Positions 1-9,148 are shown, counted from the stretch's first letter. The stretch is 64,000 nt of DNA from Streptomyces sp. NBC_01460 (GCF_036227405.1 NZ_CP109473.1:3162001-3226000), one strand, 5' to 3'. Notes: generated from the letters alone by a model not told the origin. Program-made: numbers and translations.

Positions 1-1186
1 GGTCCGCCTCCGTCCAGCGCGGGCCGGGGCCCGTCGCGTAGTGCGCGCCGTACCCCTTCTTCACCAGCTGGGCGCCGAGCCGCTGGATGTGGCTGCCGGC
101 CTGCCCCGGTCCGAAGGAGCTCCGCCCCGGGTACGCCGCCGTCCCGCTCGGGCTGCCGCCCGTCGTGGCGGCGGGGATCCTGTGCCCGGTGCCGGCGACC
201 AGCAGGCGCCAGGTGTGCGGGCCGGGGACGCCGTCGGCCTCCGCGCCCTTCCACCCCTGCGCAAGCTGGAACGCCTGGGTCGCCCTCTTGTCCGCGTCGC
301 CCCAGCGGGGTCCCGCGCCCTGCGTGTAGAAGCGCTTGCCGCCCTGGGCGATGAGCATCGTCCCGAGCCTGGTCACGTGCGCGTTGTTCGCGCCCGCGCC
401 GAACTTGGCGGCCCCCGGGAACGCCGTCGCCGAGCTGCCGCTCGTCCCGCTGACGATGCCCTTGTAGCGGTAGGCCACGTACTTGGAGGAGTTGCTCCAG
501 TACGCCATCGGCGTCGTCGCCGCGCGGGCGTTGGGGCGGGTCTGCTCGTACGCCAGGTAGTGGCTGTGCGTGTGGTCGGTCCAGCCGCCGAAGACCGTGA
601 CGTGCGATCCCACCGCGGGGTCGGCCAGGTTGTGGAAGAGGAGGATGTCGCCGGGCTGGAGGTCCGCCCGGGCGATCTTCGTGCCGAAGGTGGCGAGGCT
701 GCCGGTCCACTCGTTGGTGCCGAGGTTCCACGCCATCGACACGAAGCCGGAGCAGTCCTGCCGGTAGCCGTCCGACCAGTAGGCCGCCATGTCGTACGGG
801 ACCTGGGCGGACACCCACTTCTTGGCGCGGTTGATGATCTCGGTCCGGGTGGTCGTGCGCTGAGCCGTCCCCGGTGCGGCGGGCGGCCCCGACGCTCCGC
901 CGCTGTTCAGCGGCCCGACCGTGCCCTGCGGGGTGACCGGCTGGGGGTCGGCCTCCGCGCCGGCCCGGGTGTCCCGGCCCGCGGCGGTGGCGGCCGCCTG
1001 GGCCGCCCCGCAGGACAGGACGACGCCCGCCGCGGTGACCAGCACCAGGGCCCTTCGCGCACCGTGCGCGGCCGGGTGGCCGCCATGGCGCACGGGCAGC
1101 GCGGCGGCCGTACGGCGGCGTCGGGCGCAGCCCGGACAGCCGCAGTCGGCGTCGGGTTCGTACTCCTCGAAGACCGGCACAGTCAT
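1..1186 (-). CDS. Secreted NlpC/P60-type peptidoglycan hydrolase with peptidoglycan-binding repeats (3' end outside window)
   Basis: The frame reads leftwards from an ATG at 1186, directly behind an AGGAGG ribosome binding site, and runs off the window after 395 codons. The N-terminus carries a CGCPGC cluster and a hydrophobic stretch (signal or anchor). A cysteine-peptidase domain follows, with nucleophile Cys in RQDCSGFV and His in GSHVTVFGGW, as in NlpC/P60 cell-wall endopeptidases. Two copies of a Streptomyces peptidoglycan-binding module follow, sharing the pattern HxxRLGxxL...GPRWxxAD; the second is cut by the window edge. The likely role is cleavage of wall peptides outside the cell. 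The family is assigned from motifs; substrate specificity is unknown. Confidence 0.85.
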   Translation of the reverse strand, partial: MTVPVFEEYEPDADCGCPGCARRRRTAAALPVRHGGHPAAHGARRALVLVTAAGVVLSCGAAQAAATAAGRDTRAGAEADPQPVTPQGTVGPLNSGGASGPPAAPGTAQRTTTRTEIINRAKKWVSAQVPYDMAAYWSDGYRQDCSGFVSMAWNLGTNEWTGSLATFGTKIARADLQPGDILLFHNLADPAVGSHVTVFGGWTDHTHSHYLAYEQTRPNARAATTPMAYWSNSSKYVAYRYKGIVSGTSGSSATAFPGAAKFGAGANNAHVTRLGTMLIAQGGKRFYTQGAGPRWGDADKRATQAFQLAQGWKGAEADGVPGPHTWRLLVAGTGHRIPAATTGGSPSGTAAYPGRSSFGPGQAGSHIQRLGAQLVKKGYGAHYATGPGPRWTEAD

Positions 1187-1355
1187 GCGCCTCCTCTTCC
1201 TCTCGGCAGTCGTCCAGATCTTCCGCGTCTCCACTTTCCGGGCATATCTCATGGTGACGGACTAAAGGGAAAAAACGACCATCCGACAGGCCGAGGCTGA
1301 GAGGAATTGGTCAGGAGCACTCCCGCAGATCGGGTAAAGTTCTCCAGGTCAGCAG

Positions 1356-1429
1356 GCGCCGTTAGCTCAGTTGGTTAGAGCAGCTGACTCTTAATCAGCG
1401 GGTCCGGGGTTCGAGTCCCTGACGGCGCA
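1356..1429 (+). tRNA. tRNA-Lys (anticodon CTT)
   Basis: The 74 bases fold as a complete cloverleaf. The acceptor stem GCGCCGT pairs with ACGGCGC, the D-arm is TTAGCTCAGTTGG, and a five-pair anticodon stem GCTGA/TCAGC encloses loop CTCTTAA with CTT at 1390-1392. The T-arm contains GGTTCGAGTCC. CCA is not encoded. CTT reads the AAG lysine codon, the dominant lysine codon in this GC-rich genome. A TAAAGT hexamer at 1335-1340 is a plausible -10 box. Confidence 0.97.
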
Positions 1430-1435
1430 CGCAAC

Positions 1436-1472
1436 AGCGAGGCCCCCTCACCGAGTGTGAGGGGGCCTCGCT
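1436..1472 (+). terminator. Intrinsic terminator after tRNA-Lys
   Basis: A 15-bp perfect inverted repeat (1436-1450 with 1458-1472, arms AGCGAGGCCCCCTCA) encloses a 7-base loop, starting 7 bases after the tRNA. Its strength and position fit termination of the tRNA transcript. There is no clear T-run, which is usual in Streptomyces. Confidence 0.85.
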
Positions 1473-1694
1473 CATGTCCGCCTCCCGCGCGGACGTGCCC
1501 CCAGGGCGCCTTTCGTCACCTCCGCACGCCCCCTGCGCGGCGTTCCCCAAATCGCACGTATGGCTGACAAACCACCCATTCTCATCCTTGCGTTCATGTC
1601 GCGTAATCGGACAACCTGACCAGACGCCGCCCGGGGAATCCACGGATCCCCCGGTGCCGGGAGGACGACGAGCGGCCTCCTCCCGGGGCGGGGG

Positions 1695-2684
1695 CAGTTC
1701 CTCTTCCACGCCCTGATCCAGCGCGCGGGCAACCGCTACGGCTCCCCGATGTTCGTCGGCACGAGCAACGCCGTGCGCATATCGGCGCTCAAGCAGATCG
1801 GCGGCCTCTACGACTCGATCACCGAGGACATGGCCACCGGCTTCGAGATCCACCGCCACCGCAACCCGCTCACCGGCGGGAAGTGGCGCTCGGTCTACAC
1901 CCCGGACGTCCTGGCCGTCGGCGAAGGGCCGACCGCGTGGACCGACTTCTTCACCCAGCAGCTGCGCTGGTCCCGGGGGACGTACGAGACGATCCTCAAG
2001 CAGTACTGGAAGGGCTGGTTCTCGCTGCCGCCGGGCAAGCTCCTCAACTACACGTTGATGATCATCTTCTACCCGATGTCGGCCCTGAACTGGATCCTCG
2101 CCGCCCTGAGCTGCGCCCTGTTCCTCGGCATGGGTGCCTCCGGCGTCCAGATCGACCCGGTGATCTGGATGATGCTGTACGGCAACGCCTCGGCGCTCCA
2201 GATCGGCCTCTACGTCTGGAACCGCCGCCACAACGTCTCACCGCACGAACCCGAGGGCTCCGGCGGCCTGGCCGGCATGGTGATGTCCGCGCTCTCCGCG
2301 CCGCTCTACGCCCGCTCCCTGATGGACGCGGTGCTGCGCCGCACGAGCTCCTTCGTGGTGACGCCGAAGGGCGACTCGTCCAGCCCGGACACCCTCTTCG
2401 GCACCTTCCGCATCCACCTCTTCTTCCTCCTCGTCTTCGGCGGTTCGATCGCCGCCTCCTTCGTCCTCGGCCACAGCCACCCGGCGATGCTCACCTGGGC
2501 CTGCCTGGCGCTGCTGATCACCGCCGCGCCGATCGCCGGCTGGCGGTACACGGTCCGCGCCGAGCGGAGGAAGCGCCGCGGCGGACCACCCGCGCCGGCA
2601 CCACGGCCCGTACCGCGGGCCGGGTCCACGCCGGCGGGAGACGAGGACACCCTGCAGATCGCCCTTGGGGGACATAACAGATGA
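1695..2684 (+). pseudogene. cslA: 5'-truncated cellulose synthase-like glycosyltransferase CslA
   Basis: This is the C-terminal half of the GT2-family CslA, which with GlxA makes the beta-glucan at Streptomyces hyphal tips. Recognisable protein begins at QFLFHALIQRAG (about 1695). It includes the TED motif in YDSITEDMATGF, the QxxRW motif in QQLRWSRG, and several C-terminal transmembrane helices. The N-terminal half is missing: membrane helices plus the UDP-sugar-binding aspartates, roughly 300-plus residues compared with full CslA as I recall it. Upstream sequence in the same frame looks unrelated and meets a stop at 1617. An ATG at 1749 could still give a 311-residue fragment, which would be inactive alone. 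The gene ends with a 4-base ATGA overlap with glxA. An assembly error is the alternative. Confidence 0.8.
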
Positions 2685-4615
2685 CGTACCGTCCGAGCCG
2701 CCGTACCCGCCGCCTGGCGATCGGCACGGCGGTGGTTCTGGCGCTCGCGGGGGCGAACGGGCCCTGGCTGTACCGCTTCGGCACCGAGCGCTACCACGCC
2801 TACGCCATCGACAAGCAGGACTACAAGGCGGAGAACGGCCACTGGGACTTCCTGGACGTCCCTCCGGAGTTCCGGATCAACACGATCCACGCCGCACTGC
2901 TGCACACCGGCAAGGTCCTGCTCGTCGCGGGCTCGGGCAACGACCAGGAGAACTTCGACGCGAAGAGCTTCCGCTCGGTGCTGTGGGACCCCGAGGAGAA
3001 CACGTACAAGAACATCCCGACGCCGAAGGACATGTTCTGCGCCGGGCACACCCAGCTCCCCGGCGGGAAGCTCCTCATCGCCGGCGGCACGAAGCGCTAC
3101 GAGAAGCTCGAGGGCGATGTCACCAAGGCCGGCGGCCTGATGATCGTCCACAACGAGGACCCGGACGCGCCGGTCACCGTGCCCGCGGGCACCCGCTTCA
3201 CCGGCAAGGACAACGGGAAGACCTTCGTCTCCGAGGACCCGGTGCTCGTGGAGAAGGCCACCAAGGTCTTCGACAAGCGGACCGGCGCGTTCCTCCGCAC
3301 CGAACCGGGGCTCGGTCGGATCTACGTCGAGGCGCAGAAGTCCGGGGCGCGGTACGGGACCGGCACGGAGGACAACTACCGGATATCGGGGCTCACGGGC
3401 TCCGACGCCCGCAACGTGTACGGGATCGCGCAGAAGCTGGCCCTGGACAAGAAGGACTTCCAGGGGATCCGGGAAGCCTACGAATTCGATCCCGTGGCCG
3501 AGAAGTACATCGGTGTCGACCCGATGAACGAGGCGCGCTGGTACCCGACGCTCACCACCCTGGAGGACGGCAGGGTCCTCTCGCTGTCCGGCCTCGACGA
3601 GATCGGGCAGATCGTGCCCGGCAAGGACGAGATCTACGACCCGGAGACGAAGACGTGGGAGTACACCGGCGTCGTCCGGAGGTTCCCCACCTATCCCGCC
3701 GTCTTCCTGATGAACAACGGGAAGCTCTTCTACTCGGGCTCCAACGCCGGCTACGGCCCCGCCGACGTGGGCCGCGACCCGGGCGTCTGGGACCTGGAGT
3801 CCGACACCTTCACGAAGATTCCCGGGCTCGGCGACCCGGACAGGACGGAGACCTCGGCGACCGTACGGCTGGCCCCCGCCCAGGACGAGACGTACATGGT
3901 GATCGGCGGGGGCGGGGTCGGTGAGTCCGGCAGGTCCAGCGCGAAGTCACGGCTCGTCGACCTGACGGAGGACGAACCCCGCTTCACGGACGGCGCCTCC
4001 CTCGACGAGGGCACCCGCTACCCGAGCGCCTCCCTCCTGCCGGACGACTCCCTGCTCGTCACCGGCGGCTCCCACGACTACCGGGGGCGCGGCGGTTCGG
4101 ACCTCCTGCAGGCCAGGCTGTACGACGCGGCGTCGGACACCTACCGTCGGGTCGCGGACCCCGCCGTGGGCCGCAACTACCACTCGGGGTCCGTGCTGCT
4201 CCCCGACGGCCGGGTCATGATCTTCGGATCCGACCCCCTCTACGCGGACCGGGCGAACACGCGGCCCGGCACCTTCGAGCAGCGCATCGAGATCTACACG
4301 CCGCCCTACCTGTACCGCGGCGGGCGCCCGGAGCTGACCGCCGGGCCCGAGCGCATCTCGCGAGGCGGCACCGGGCTGTTCACGACCCGGCACGCCTCGT
4401 CGATCACCTCGGCGAAGCTGATGCGCCCGAGCGCGGTCACGCATGTCACGGACACCGACCAGCGGTCGGTCGCCCTGGACCTGGAGAAGTCCGGCGACAG
4501 CATCTCCGTGACCGTCCCGAGGAACCGCGCCCTGGTCCCGTCCGGCTGGTACATGCTGTTCGTCACGGACGCCGACGGCACACCGTCGGAGGGCATGTGG
4601 GTGGAGATCCCCTGA
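2681..4615 (+). CDS. glxA: GlxA, membrane-anchored radical copper oxidase
   Basis: This 644-residue protein resembles galactose oxidase and is the known partner of CslA in depositing glycan at hyphal tips. An N-terminal membrane anchor (about residues 11-30) precedes a seven-bladed Kelch-like propeller and a C-terminal immunoglobulin-like domain. The copper/radical site is complete: Cys120 in DMFCAGH and Tyr289 in ARWYPTL (the Cys-Tyr cofactor pair, preceded by Trp288), Tyr501-His502 in GRNYHSG, and His589 in AVTHVTDTDQR. The gene overlaps cslA by four bases (ATGA), so it should be translationally coupled to it. With cslA broken, its expression signal may be altered. Identity is supported by both motifs and synteny. 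Confidence 0.93.
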   Translation: MTYRPSRRTRRLAIGTAVVLALAGANGPWLYRFGTERYHAYAIDKQDYKAENGHWDFLDVPPEFRINTIHAALLHTGKVLLVAGSGNDQENFDAKSFRSVLWDPEENTYKNIPTPKDMFCAGHTQLPGGKLLIAGGTKRYEKLEGDVTKAGGLMIVHNEDPDAPVTVPAGTRFTGKDNGKTFVSEDPVLVEKATKVFDKRTGAFLRTEPGLGRIYVEAQKSGARYGTGTEDNYRISGLTGSDARNVYGIAQKLALDKKDFQGIREAYEFDPVAEKYIGVDPMNEARWYPTLTTLEDGRVLSLSGLDEIGQIVPGKDEIYDPETKTWEYTGVVRRFPTYPAVFLMNNGKLFYSGSNAGYGPADVGRDPGVWDLESDTFTKIPGLGDPDRTETSATVRLAPAQDETYMVIGGGGVGESGRSSAKSRLVDLTEDEPRFTDGASLDEGTRYPSASLLPDDSLLVTGGSHDYRGRGGSDLLQARLYDAASDTYRRVADPAVGRNYHSGSVLLPDGRVMIFGSDPLYADRANTRPGTFEQRIEIYTPPYLYRGGRPELTAGPERISRGGTGLFTTRHASSITSAKLMRPSAVTHVTDTDQRSVALDLEKSGDSISVTVPRNRALVPSGWYMLFVTDADGTPSEGMWVEIP

Positions 4616-4690
4616 CCCCTCCCGTCCGGCGGCCACCCGGTGTGGCACGGGTCACGGGAACTCCCCGGCCCGGCCGGAGAGCTAGGTGGT

Positions 4691-5395
4691 GTGAGATGTG
4701 ATGAACAGGAAGACCGGGAGCGCATGCGCGCACGGATCAGGGCGGGCGACCGCGAGGCGTTCGCCGCGCTCCACGAGGAGTACGCGCGGGCGGTCTACAA
4801 CCACGCCTACCGGCTGACGGGCGACTGGTCGACGGCCGAGGAGGTGCTGTCCGAGACCTTCCTGGCCGCCTGGCGCACCCGTCACTCCGTCGAACCGGAG
4901 GGCGACTCGCTGCGGCCGTGGCTGCTCGGGATCGCCACGAACAAGGCCCGCAACGCGAACCGCGGCATCGGGCGGCGCCTGGCCTTCCTCTCCCGCCAAC
5001 CCGCTCCGGAACCGGTGGCGGACATCGCGGACACCACGGCCGGACGCGTCGACGACACACGGCGGCTCGCGGCGATCCGGGAGGCGCTGGGCGGGCTCCG
5101 CCGCCAGGAGCGCGAGGTGCTGGCCCTCTGTGTCTGGTCCGAGCTGGACTACGCCGGGGCCGCCGAAGCCCTGGGCGTCCCGGTGGGCACCGTACGGTCG
5201 CGGCTGTCCCGCGCCCGTACGCGGCTGCGCCGGCTCACCGACGAGCAGCTCCGCCGGACATCGGACGGGGTCGCCGCGCGCGCATCACGCCCCGGAGAAG
5301 CAGTCAGGTCCGGAAGGGAACCCCGTCCCCGCCGCGGAGAGGTAGAGGGCAGGGCCGCGTTCGTGGCCCTGCCCATCCAGGAGGAAGCCCGATGA
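4691..5395 (+). CDS. ECF-like RNA polymerase sigma-70 family factor
   Basis: About 234 residues. Region 2 is visible in REAFAALHEEYARAVYNHAY and the STAEEVLSETFLAAW segment. Region 4 is visible as LRRQEREVLALCVWSELDYA followed by EALGVPVGTVRSRLSRAR, a helix-turn-helix for the -35 element. I chose the GTG at 4691 because a GGAGA site lies about 10 bases upstream and an in-frame stop lies just before it; ATG 4724 is an alternative. It overlaps the next gene by ATGA, and that gene encodes a single-pass membrane protein of the kind usually paired with this sigma group. The pair sits between glxA and the endoglucanase gene; whether it controls them is inference. Confidence 0.88.
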   Translation: MRCDEQEDRERMRARIRAGDREAFAALHEEYARAVYNHAYRLTGDWSTAEEVLSETFLAAWRTRHSVEPEGDSLRPWLLGIATNKARNANRGIGRRLAFLSRQPAPEPVADIADTTAGRVDDTRRLAAIREALGGLRRQEREVLALCVWSELDYAGAAEALGVPVGTVRSRLSRARTRLRRLTDEQLRRTSDGVAARASRPGEAVRSGREPRPRRGEVEGRAAFVALPIQEEAR

Positions 5396-6528
5396 ACGAC
5401 CGCACCTCCGGCCCCGACCGGGCCGAACGCGAGGAGCTGGCCCGGCTGTTGCCGGCCCCGGCCGAACGGGACCTGCCCCCGGGCCGTCTTCTCCACCACA
5501 AGGACAGTCTGATGCGTCTGATCGACCAGGACCGCGCCCGCGCCACCGCGCGCCCCCGCCCCCGCCTCCTGCGCCCCGCCGTCCTGCTGCCCGCCGCCGG
5601 ACTCGCCCTGGGCGGCGTCCTGCTGACCACGCTCGCCGTGACCGGCCAGGGCAGCGCCCCGGCACCGTCCGCCGCGGGCACCGGCTCCCACGCCACGGCC
5701 CCGCGTGGCGCGGCCGTGCTGCTCGACCGCATCGCCTCGGTCGCCGAGGAGAGCGGCGAACGGACGGTCACGGGCGACCAGTTCGTCTACGTCAGGACCC
5801 TGCAGACCCGGAACGAGGGCGTTTTCGACGGCCCGGTGAAGCTGACGGAACCCCGCGAGCGTGAGGTCTGGATGGCGCAGAAGGCGGGACCGGTCATCGA
5901 CGTCGGCCTGATCCACGAGGACGGCGCGTACGTCCCGATCGAGGTCGGGGTTCCGGACGGCGAGACCCCCGTCGGCCAGCCGGCGGGCCTCGGCCGGCCG
6001 ACGTACGCGTGGCTGGCCTCGCTGCCCACCGATCCGGACGTCCTGCTCCGGCGGCTCGCCACCGAGATCACCCGGGACCAGGACGCGCGGGACACCCCGG
6101 CCGAGGAGCGGGACCGGGCCCAGGACACCTTCGACGCCATCGGTGAGCTGCTGCGCGAGACCCTGATGCCGCCGAGGACCGCGGCCGCCCTCTACAAGGC
6201 CGCGGCGAGGATCCCCGGCGTGACCGTGGACCCCGACGCGGTGGACGCGGCCGGCCGGCGCGGGATCGGCGTGGCCCGCGACGACACCCGGGCCGGCTGG
6301 CGCACCGCCTGGATCTTCGACTCGGCGACCCTGGGGTACCTGGGCGAGCGGAGCTACCTCACCAGGGACACCCCCATGGGCAAGAAGGGCACCCTGATCA
6401 ACGCCTCGGCGGTCATGGAGCGCGCGGTCGTCGACACCCTCCGAGAGAAGCCGACGGCAGGGAAGCCGGCGACCGAGAGGCCGGCAGCCGGAAGGCCGAC
6501 GGCTGGGAAGCAGTCGACGACGACCTGA
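5392..6528 (+). CDS. CU044_5270-type membrane protein, sigma-factor partner
   Basis: 378 residues, start ATG 5392 overlapping the sigma-factor stop. A cytoplasmic N-terminus (about 60 residues, rich in Arg/Glu) is followed by one transmembrane helix (LLPAAGLALGGVLLTTLAV). A large extracytoplasmic domain follows, ending in Lys/Pro/Ala repeats (KPTAGKPATERPAAGRPTAG). Proteins of this architecture regularly follow sigma factors in actinomycetes and are annotated as CU044_5270 family. A role as anti-sigma or envelope sensor is inferred from position; no zinc-binding anti-sigma motif is visible. The repeat-rich tail may be wall-spanning. The function of the outer domain is unknown. Confidence 0.75.
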   Translation: MNDRTSGPDRAEREELARLLPAPAERDLPPGRLLHHKDSLMRLIDQDRARATARPRPRLLRPAVLLPAAGLALGGVLLTTLAVTGQGSAPAPSAAGTGSHATAPRGAAVLLDRIASVAEESGERTVTGDQFVYVRTLQTRNEGVFDGPVKLTEPREREVWMAQKAGPVIDVGLIHEDGAYVPIEVGVPDGETPVGQPAGLGRPTYAWLASLPTDPDVLLRRLATEITRDQDARDTPAEERDRAQDTFDAIGELLRETLMPPRTAAALYKAAARIPGVTVDPDAVDAAGRRGIGVARDDTRAGWRTAWIFDSATLGYLGERSYLTRDTPMGKKGTLINASAVMERAVVDTLREKPTAGKPATERPAAGRPTAGKQSTTT

Positions 6529-6562
6529 TCCCGGCGGGGAGCTGGAGGGCCGGGGTGACGGC

Positions 6563-7600
6563 CTACTGCGTGGCGCGGGCCAGCCCCAGCGCGTACTCCG
6601 GCCACCAGTCCCCGGCCTTCGGCCCGCCCTTGCACGCGCCGTCCGACTCACCCGGCCGCTTGACCCAGAGGTAGGCGTCGACCAGCTCGTCGCCCGTCCG
6701 TGTCGACGGGGGCTCGCCGAGGGCACGGCCCGGCGGGTTGCACCAGCTCTCCGCTGGGTCGCCCCTTTCGTACGGGCCGTTGCCGTTGCGGCTGGTGTCG
6801 ATCACGAAGGGCTTGCCGCCGACCTTCGCCGACAGCCGTCTGCCGAAGTCCCTGCTGTCCTCGGTGGTCCGGTAGTTGGACACGTTCACCGCGAAGCCGT
6901 CCGCGGTCGCGATCCCCGCCCGCCGCAGAGGGGCGAACAGCGCGTCGGGCGACTGCCATCCGGCGTTGCCCGCGTCGATGTACACCGCGGTGCGGGGCTG
7001 TTGCTTCAGACGCTCGACCGCACCCTTGAGGAGGTCGTAGCGCTCCTCGTGGAGCTCCTGCGGTGTGCAGCCGTCCACCAGGTGCAGCAGGGCGTCCGGC
7101 TCCAGGACCACCGTGGCCCGGCGGTCGCCGATGCCCTGGGCGACACCGTCCACCCAGGTCCGGTACGCGTCGCCGTCCGCGGCCCCGCCCTTGGAGAACT
7201 GACCGCAGTCGCGGTGGGGGATGTTGTACAGGACGAGCAGCGCCTCACGGTCCGCCCGCTCGGCCGCCTCGGTCAGGCCCTTCGCCGTGCCCTGCGGGTC
7301 GTCCGGCCCGATCCACTCCCCGACGGGCTGCTCAGCGATCTTCCGGATCAGCCGGGCCTTCCCCTGGTCGCCGTCCTTCACATAGGTGGCGACCTGCCGC
7401 GCGGCGTTCCCGTCGGGGTTGACCCAGTACGGGGCGTCGCCCTCGGACCGCTGGCCGACGGCGGCCGCCGCGTCCTTGCCCCCACCCGCGCCGTTGCCCC
7501 CGTCGTCGGACGGGTCGGCCGTGGAGCACCCGGCCAGCAGCAGGACCGCGCCCATTCCGGCTGCGGCACGCGCGCTCAGCCCGGTGTAACTGCCGTACAT
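6563..7600 (-). CDS. cslZ: GH6 endoglucanase lipoprotein (CslZ-like)
   Basis: 345 residues from ATG 7600, chosen over an upstream ATG because GGGGGAG precedes it at proper spacing. A lipobox (LLLAGCS) shows a lipoprotein anchored outside the membrane. The rest is a glycoside hydrolase family 6 domain: YWVNPDGNA, VLYNIPHRDCG, the acid segment VVLEPDALL, the substrate loop VYIDAGNAGW, and the C-terminal WVKRPGESDG motif. In Streptomyces a GH6 protein encoded beside cslA/glxA trims or releases the tip glucan, so this is its likely role. It runs convergently to the sigma-factor operon. The GH6 call is firm; the gene symbol rests on synteny. Confidence 0.87.
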   Translation of the reverse strand: MYGSYTGLSARAAAGMGAVLLLAGCSTADPSDDGGNGAGGGKDAAAAVGQRSEGDAPYWVNPDGNAARQVATYVKDGDQGKARLIRKIAEQPVGEWIGPDDPQGTAKGLTEAAERADREALLVLYNIPHRDCGQFSKGGAADGDAYRTWVDGVAQGIGDRRATVVLEPDALLHLVDGCTPQELHEERYDLLKGAVERLKQQPRTAVYIDAGNAGWQSPDALFAPLRRAGIATADGFAVNVSNYRTTEDSRDFGRRLSAKVGGKPFVIDTSRNGNGPYERGDPAESWCNPPGRALGEPPSTRTGDELVDAYLWVKRPGESDGACKGGPKAGDWWPEYALGLARATQ

Positions 7601-7875
7601 CCGCTCCCCCTCGTACTGATGCACTGCCGGTCGAACTCATCGTGGCACAGCGATCCGGCCCAGGGACGCTCCCGCCCGGATCAGGACATCTTGCCGAGAA
7701 CGCCCCGGGCGTCACGCCCCGACGGCCTAGAGTGTCGGCACGAACGACCCGACCTCCCGCGTCGTGTCCGGGCCACTCCCGCGGACCGGACACCGCGGTC
7801 GAGGAACCGGCCCGGCCGGCGGCTCCGAGGGGGAGCGGGGCGCCGACCGGGCCAGGTTTTCCTGCGCGGGGCACG

Positions 7876-8586
7876 TCAGACGCGGTTCTTCACGCCGCTC
7901 GCCTCCGTGCTCCTCCCGGTGCTCTTCTCCGTGCTCTTCTCCGCCGTCAGATAGGCGGAGACGACGACGTTGGCCGTGTACGCATGGGATTCGCGGTCGT
8001 ACGTCCCGCCGCAGGTGATCAGCCGGAGCTCGGCCCGCCCGTCCTTGCGCGGCCCGTACGCCTTCTGCGCGTCGAAGCGTTCCCGGGTGAAGACCTGGAC
8101 GTCGTCGATGGTGAATTCGGCGGTCTTCCCGTCGGACCGGCTCACCCGGACCTTCTCGCCCGGCCTGGCGGCACTGAGTCCGTAGAACACGGCGGGCTTC
8201 GTCTCGGTGTCGACATGGCCGACGAAGAGCGCCGCCCCCTCCGTGCCGGGCTCGGTGCCCTCGGCGTACCAGCCGACGGCGCCCGGTGCCGCGAAGGGCG
8301 GGGGCTCGATGGCCCCTTCACCGTCCAGCCCGCGCCGTACGACGGTCGCGTCGATCCCGATGGAGGGGATCTCGACCCGTTGCGGCGAGGCGCCGTCGAG
8401 GGGGTCGTGGGCCGGGGGCAGCGGCACGCCCAGGGGGCGGCCGACCGCGGCGACGTCACCGGTCGTCGGGGCGGAGTTGCCCGCGGTGGCGGCGCGGCCC
8501 CAGAGCCACAGCCCCAGCAGGAGCACGGCCCACGCGACTCCCGTCAGCAGGCGTCCCGTTCCGGCGGGACGGTCCGTGGCGGTCAT
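7876..8586 (-). CDS. Class F-like sortase
   Basis: 236 residues. Starts at ATG 8586, one base after the stop of the preceding gene, so translation is probably coupled. One N-terminal membrane helix (LLTGVAWAVLLLGLWLWG) is followed by a sortase domain with catalytic His in FVGHVDTE and Cys in LITCGGTYD. Sortases join or anchor surface proteins at the outer membrane face. The position after the cysteine where many class F enzymes carry the catalytic Arg (HYRDNVVV) reads AYTANVVV here; a nearby Arg (YDRESH) may substitute. The C-terminus is a repetitive STEKSTGRSTE tail. The sortase call is firm; the subclass is less so. Confidence 0.87.
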   Translation of the reverse strand: MTATDRPAGTGRLLTGVAWAVLLLGLWLWGRAATAGNSAPTTGDVAAVGRPLGVPLPPAHDPLDGASPQRVEIPSIGIDATVVRRGLDGEGAIEPPPFAAPGAVGWYAEGTEPGTEGAALFVGHVDTETKPAVFYGLSAARPGEKVRVSRSDGKTAEFTIDDVQVFTRERFDAQKAYGPRKDGRAELRLITCGGTYDRESHAYTANVVVSAYLTAEKSTEKSTGRSTEASGVKNRV

Positions 8587-8587
8587 G

Positions 8588-9148
8588 TCAGTGCTGCGCC
8601 GAGCGGCGCCGGCGCGTACTGCGGAAGGCGACGGCGACCGCCGCGACGGCACCGAGTCCGAGCCCGATCACCGCGTGCCGGGTACCCGGGCCCTCGTCGG
8701 CGGCGCCCTCGGCGAGCACCGCGGTGCCTCCGCCGCCGGCCCGGACGGGGGCGACGGGCGAGGGGCGGCCGTGATGGACGACGGTGACCGTGCCGGTGGC
8801 CTTGCCGTGGCCGTCCTTGCAGGTCACCCAGACCTCGTAGTCGTCGGGTGCGGCGTCGGAGCGGATCCGGGCCTCGGCGACGAGACCTCGGCCGTCGGCC
8901 GGCTCGAAGCGCGCCTCGGACGCGAACGCCTCGGAGTTGCCCCGGGCCGACTTCCCCTTGCCGCAGACGTCGACCCGGAGCTCCACCTCCCCGCCGGGGG
9001 ACACTCGGGACGGGCTGACCGAGACGGTTCCCGAACGCTTCTCGTCCCTGGGGTCATCGGCTTTCGACTCGGCCAGTGCGGCGGACGCGGGAAGGGCTAT
9101 CGTCCCGGCCACCAGTGCGGCACAGAACGTGAGGGGCAGTGAACGCAT
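8588..9148 (-). CDS. Secreted, C-terminally membrane-anchored surface protein
   Basis: 186 residues from ATG 9148 behind an AGGAGG site. It has a signal peptide (LPLTFCAALVAGTIALPASA), a beta-rich ectodomain with two cysteines (VDVCGKG, WVTCKDG), then a C-terminal transmembrane helix (AVIGLGLGAVAAVAVAF) and a basic STRRRRSAQH tail. That tail resembles a sorting signal without an LPXTG-type motif. It directly precedes the sortase gene, so the two probably work together, as a substrate or as a sortase accessory protein. I do not recognise the ectodomain family. Confidence 0.75.
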   Translation of the reverse strand: MRSLPLTFCAALVAGTIALPASAALAESKADDPRDEKRSGTVSVSPSRVSPGGEVELRVDVCGKGKSARGNSEAFASEARFEPADGRGLVAEARIRSDAAPDDYEVWVTCKDGHGKATGTVTVVHHGRPSPVAPVRAGGGGTAVLAEGAADEGPGTRHAVIGLGLGAVAAVAVAFRSTRRRRSAQH

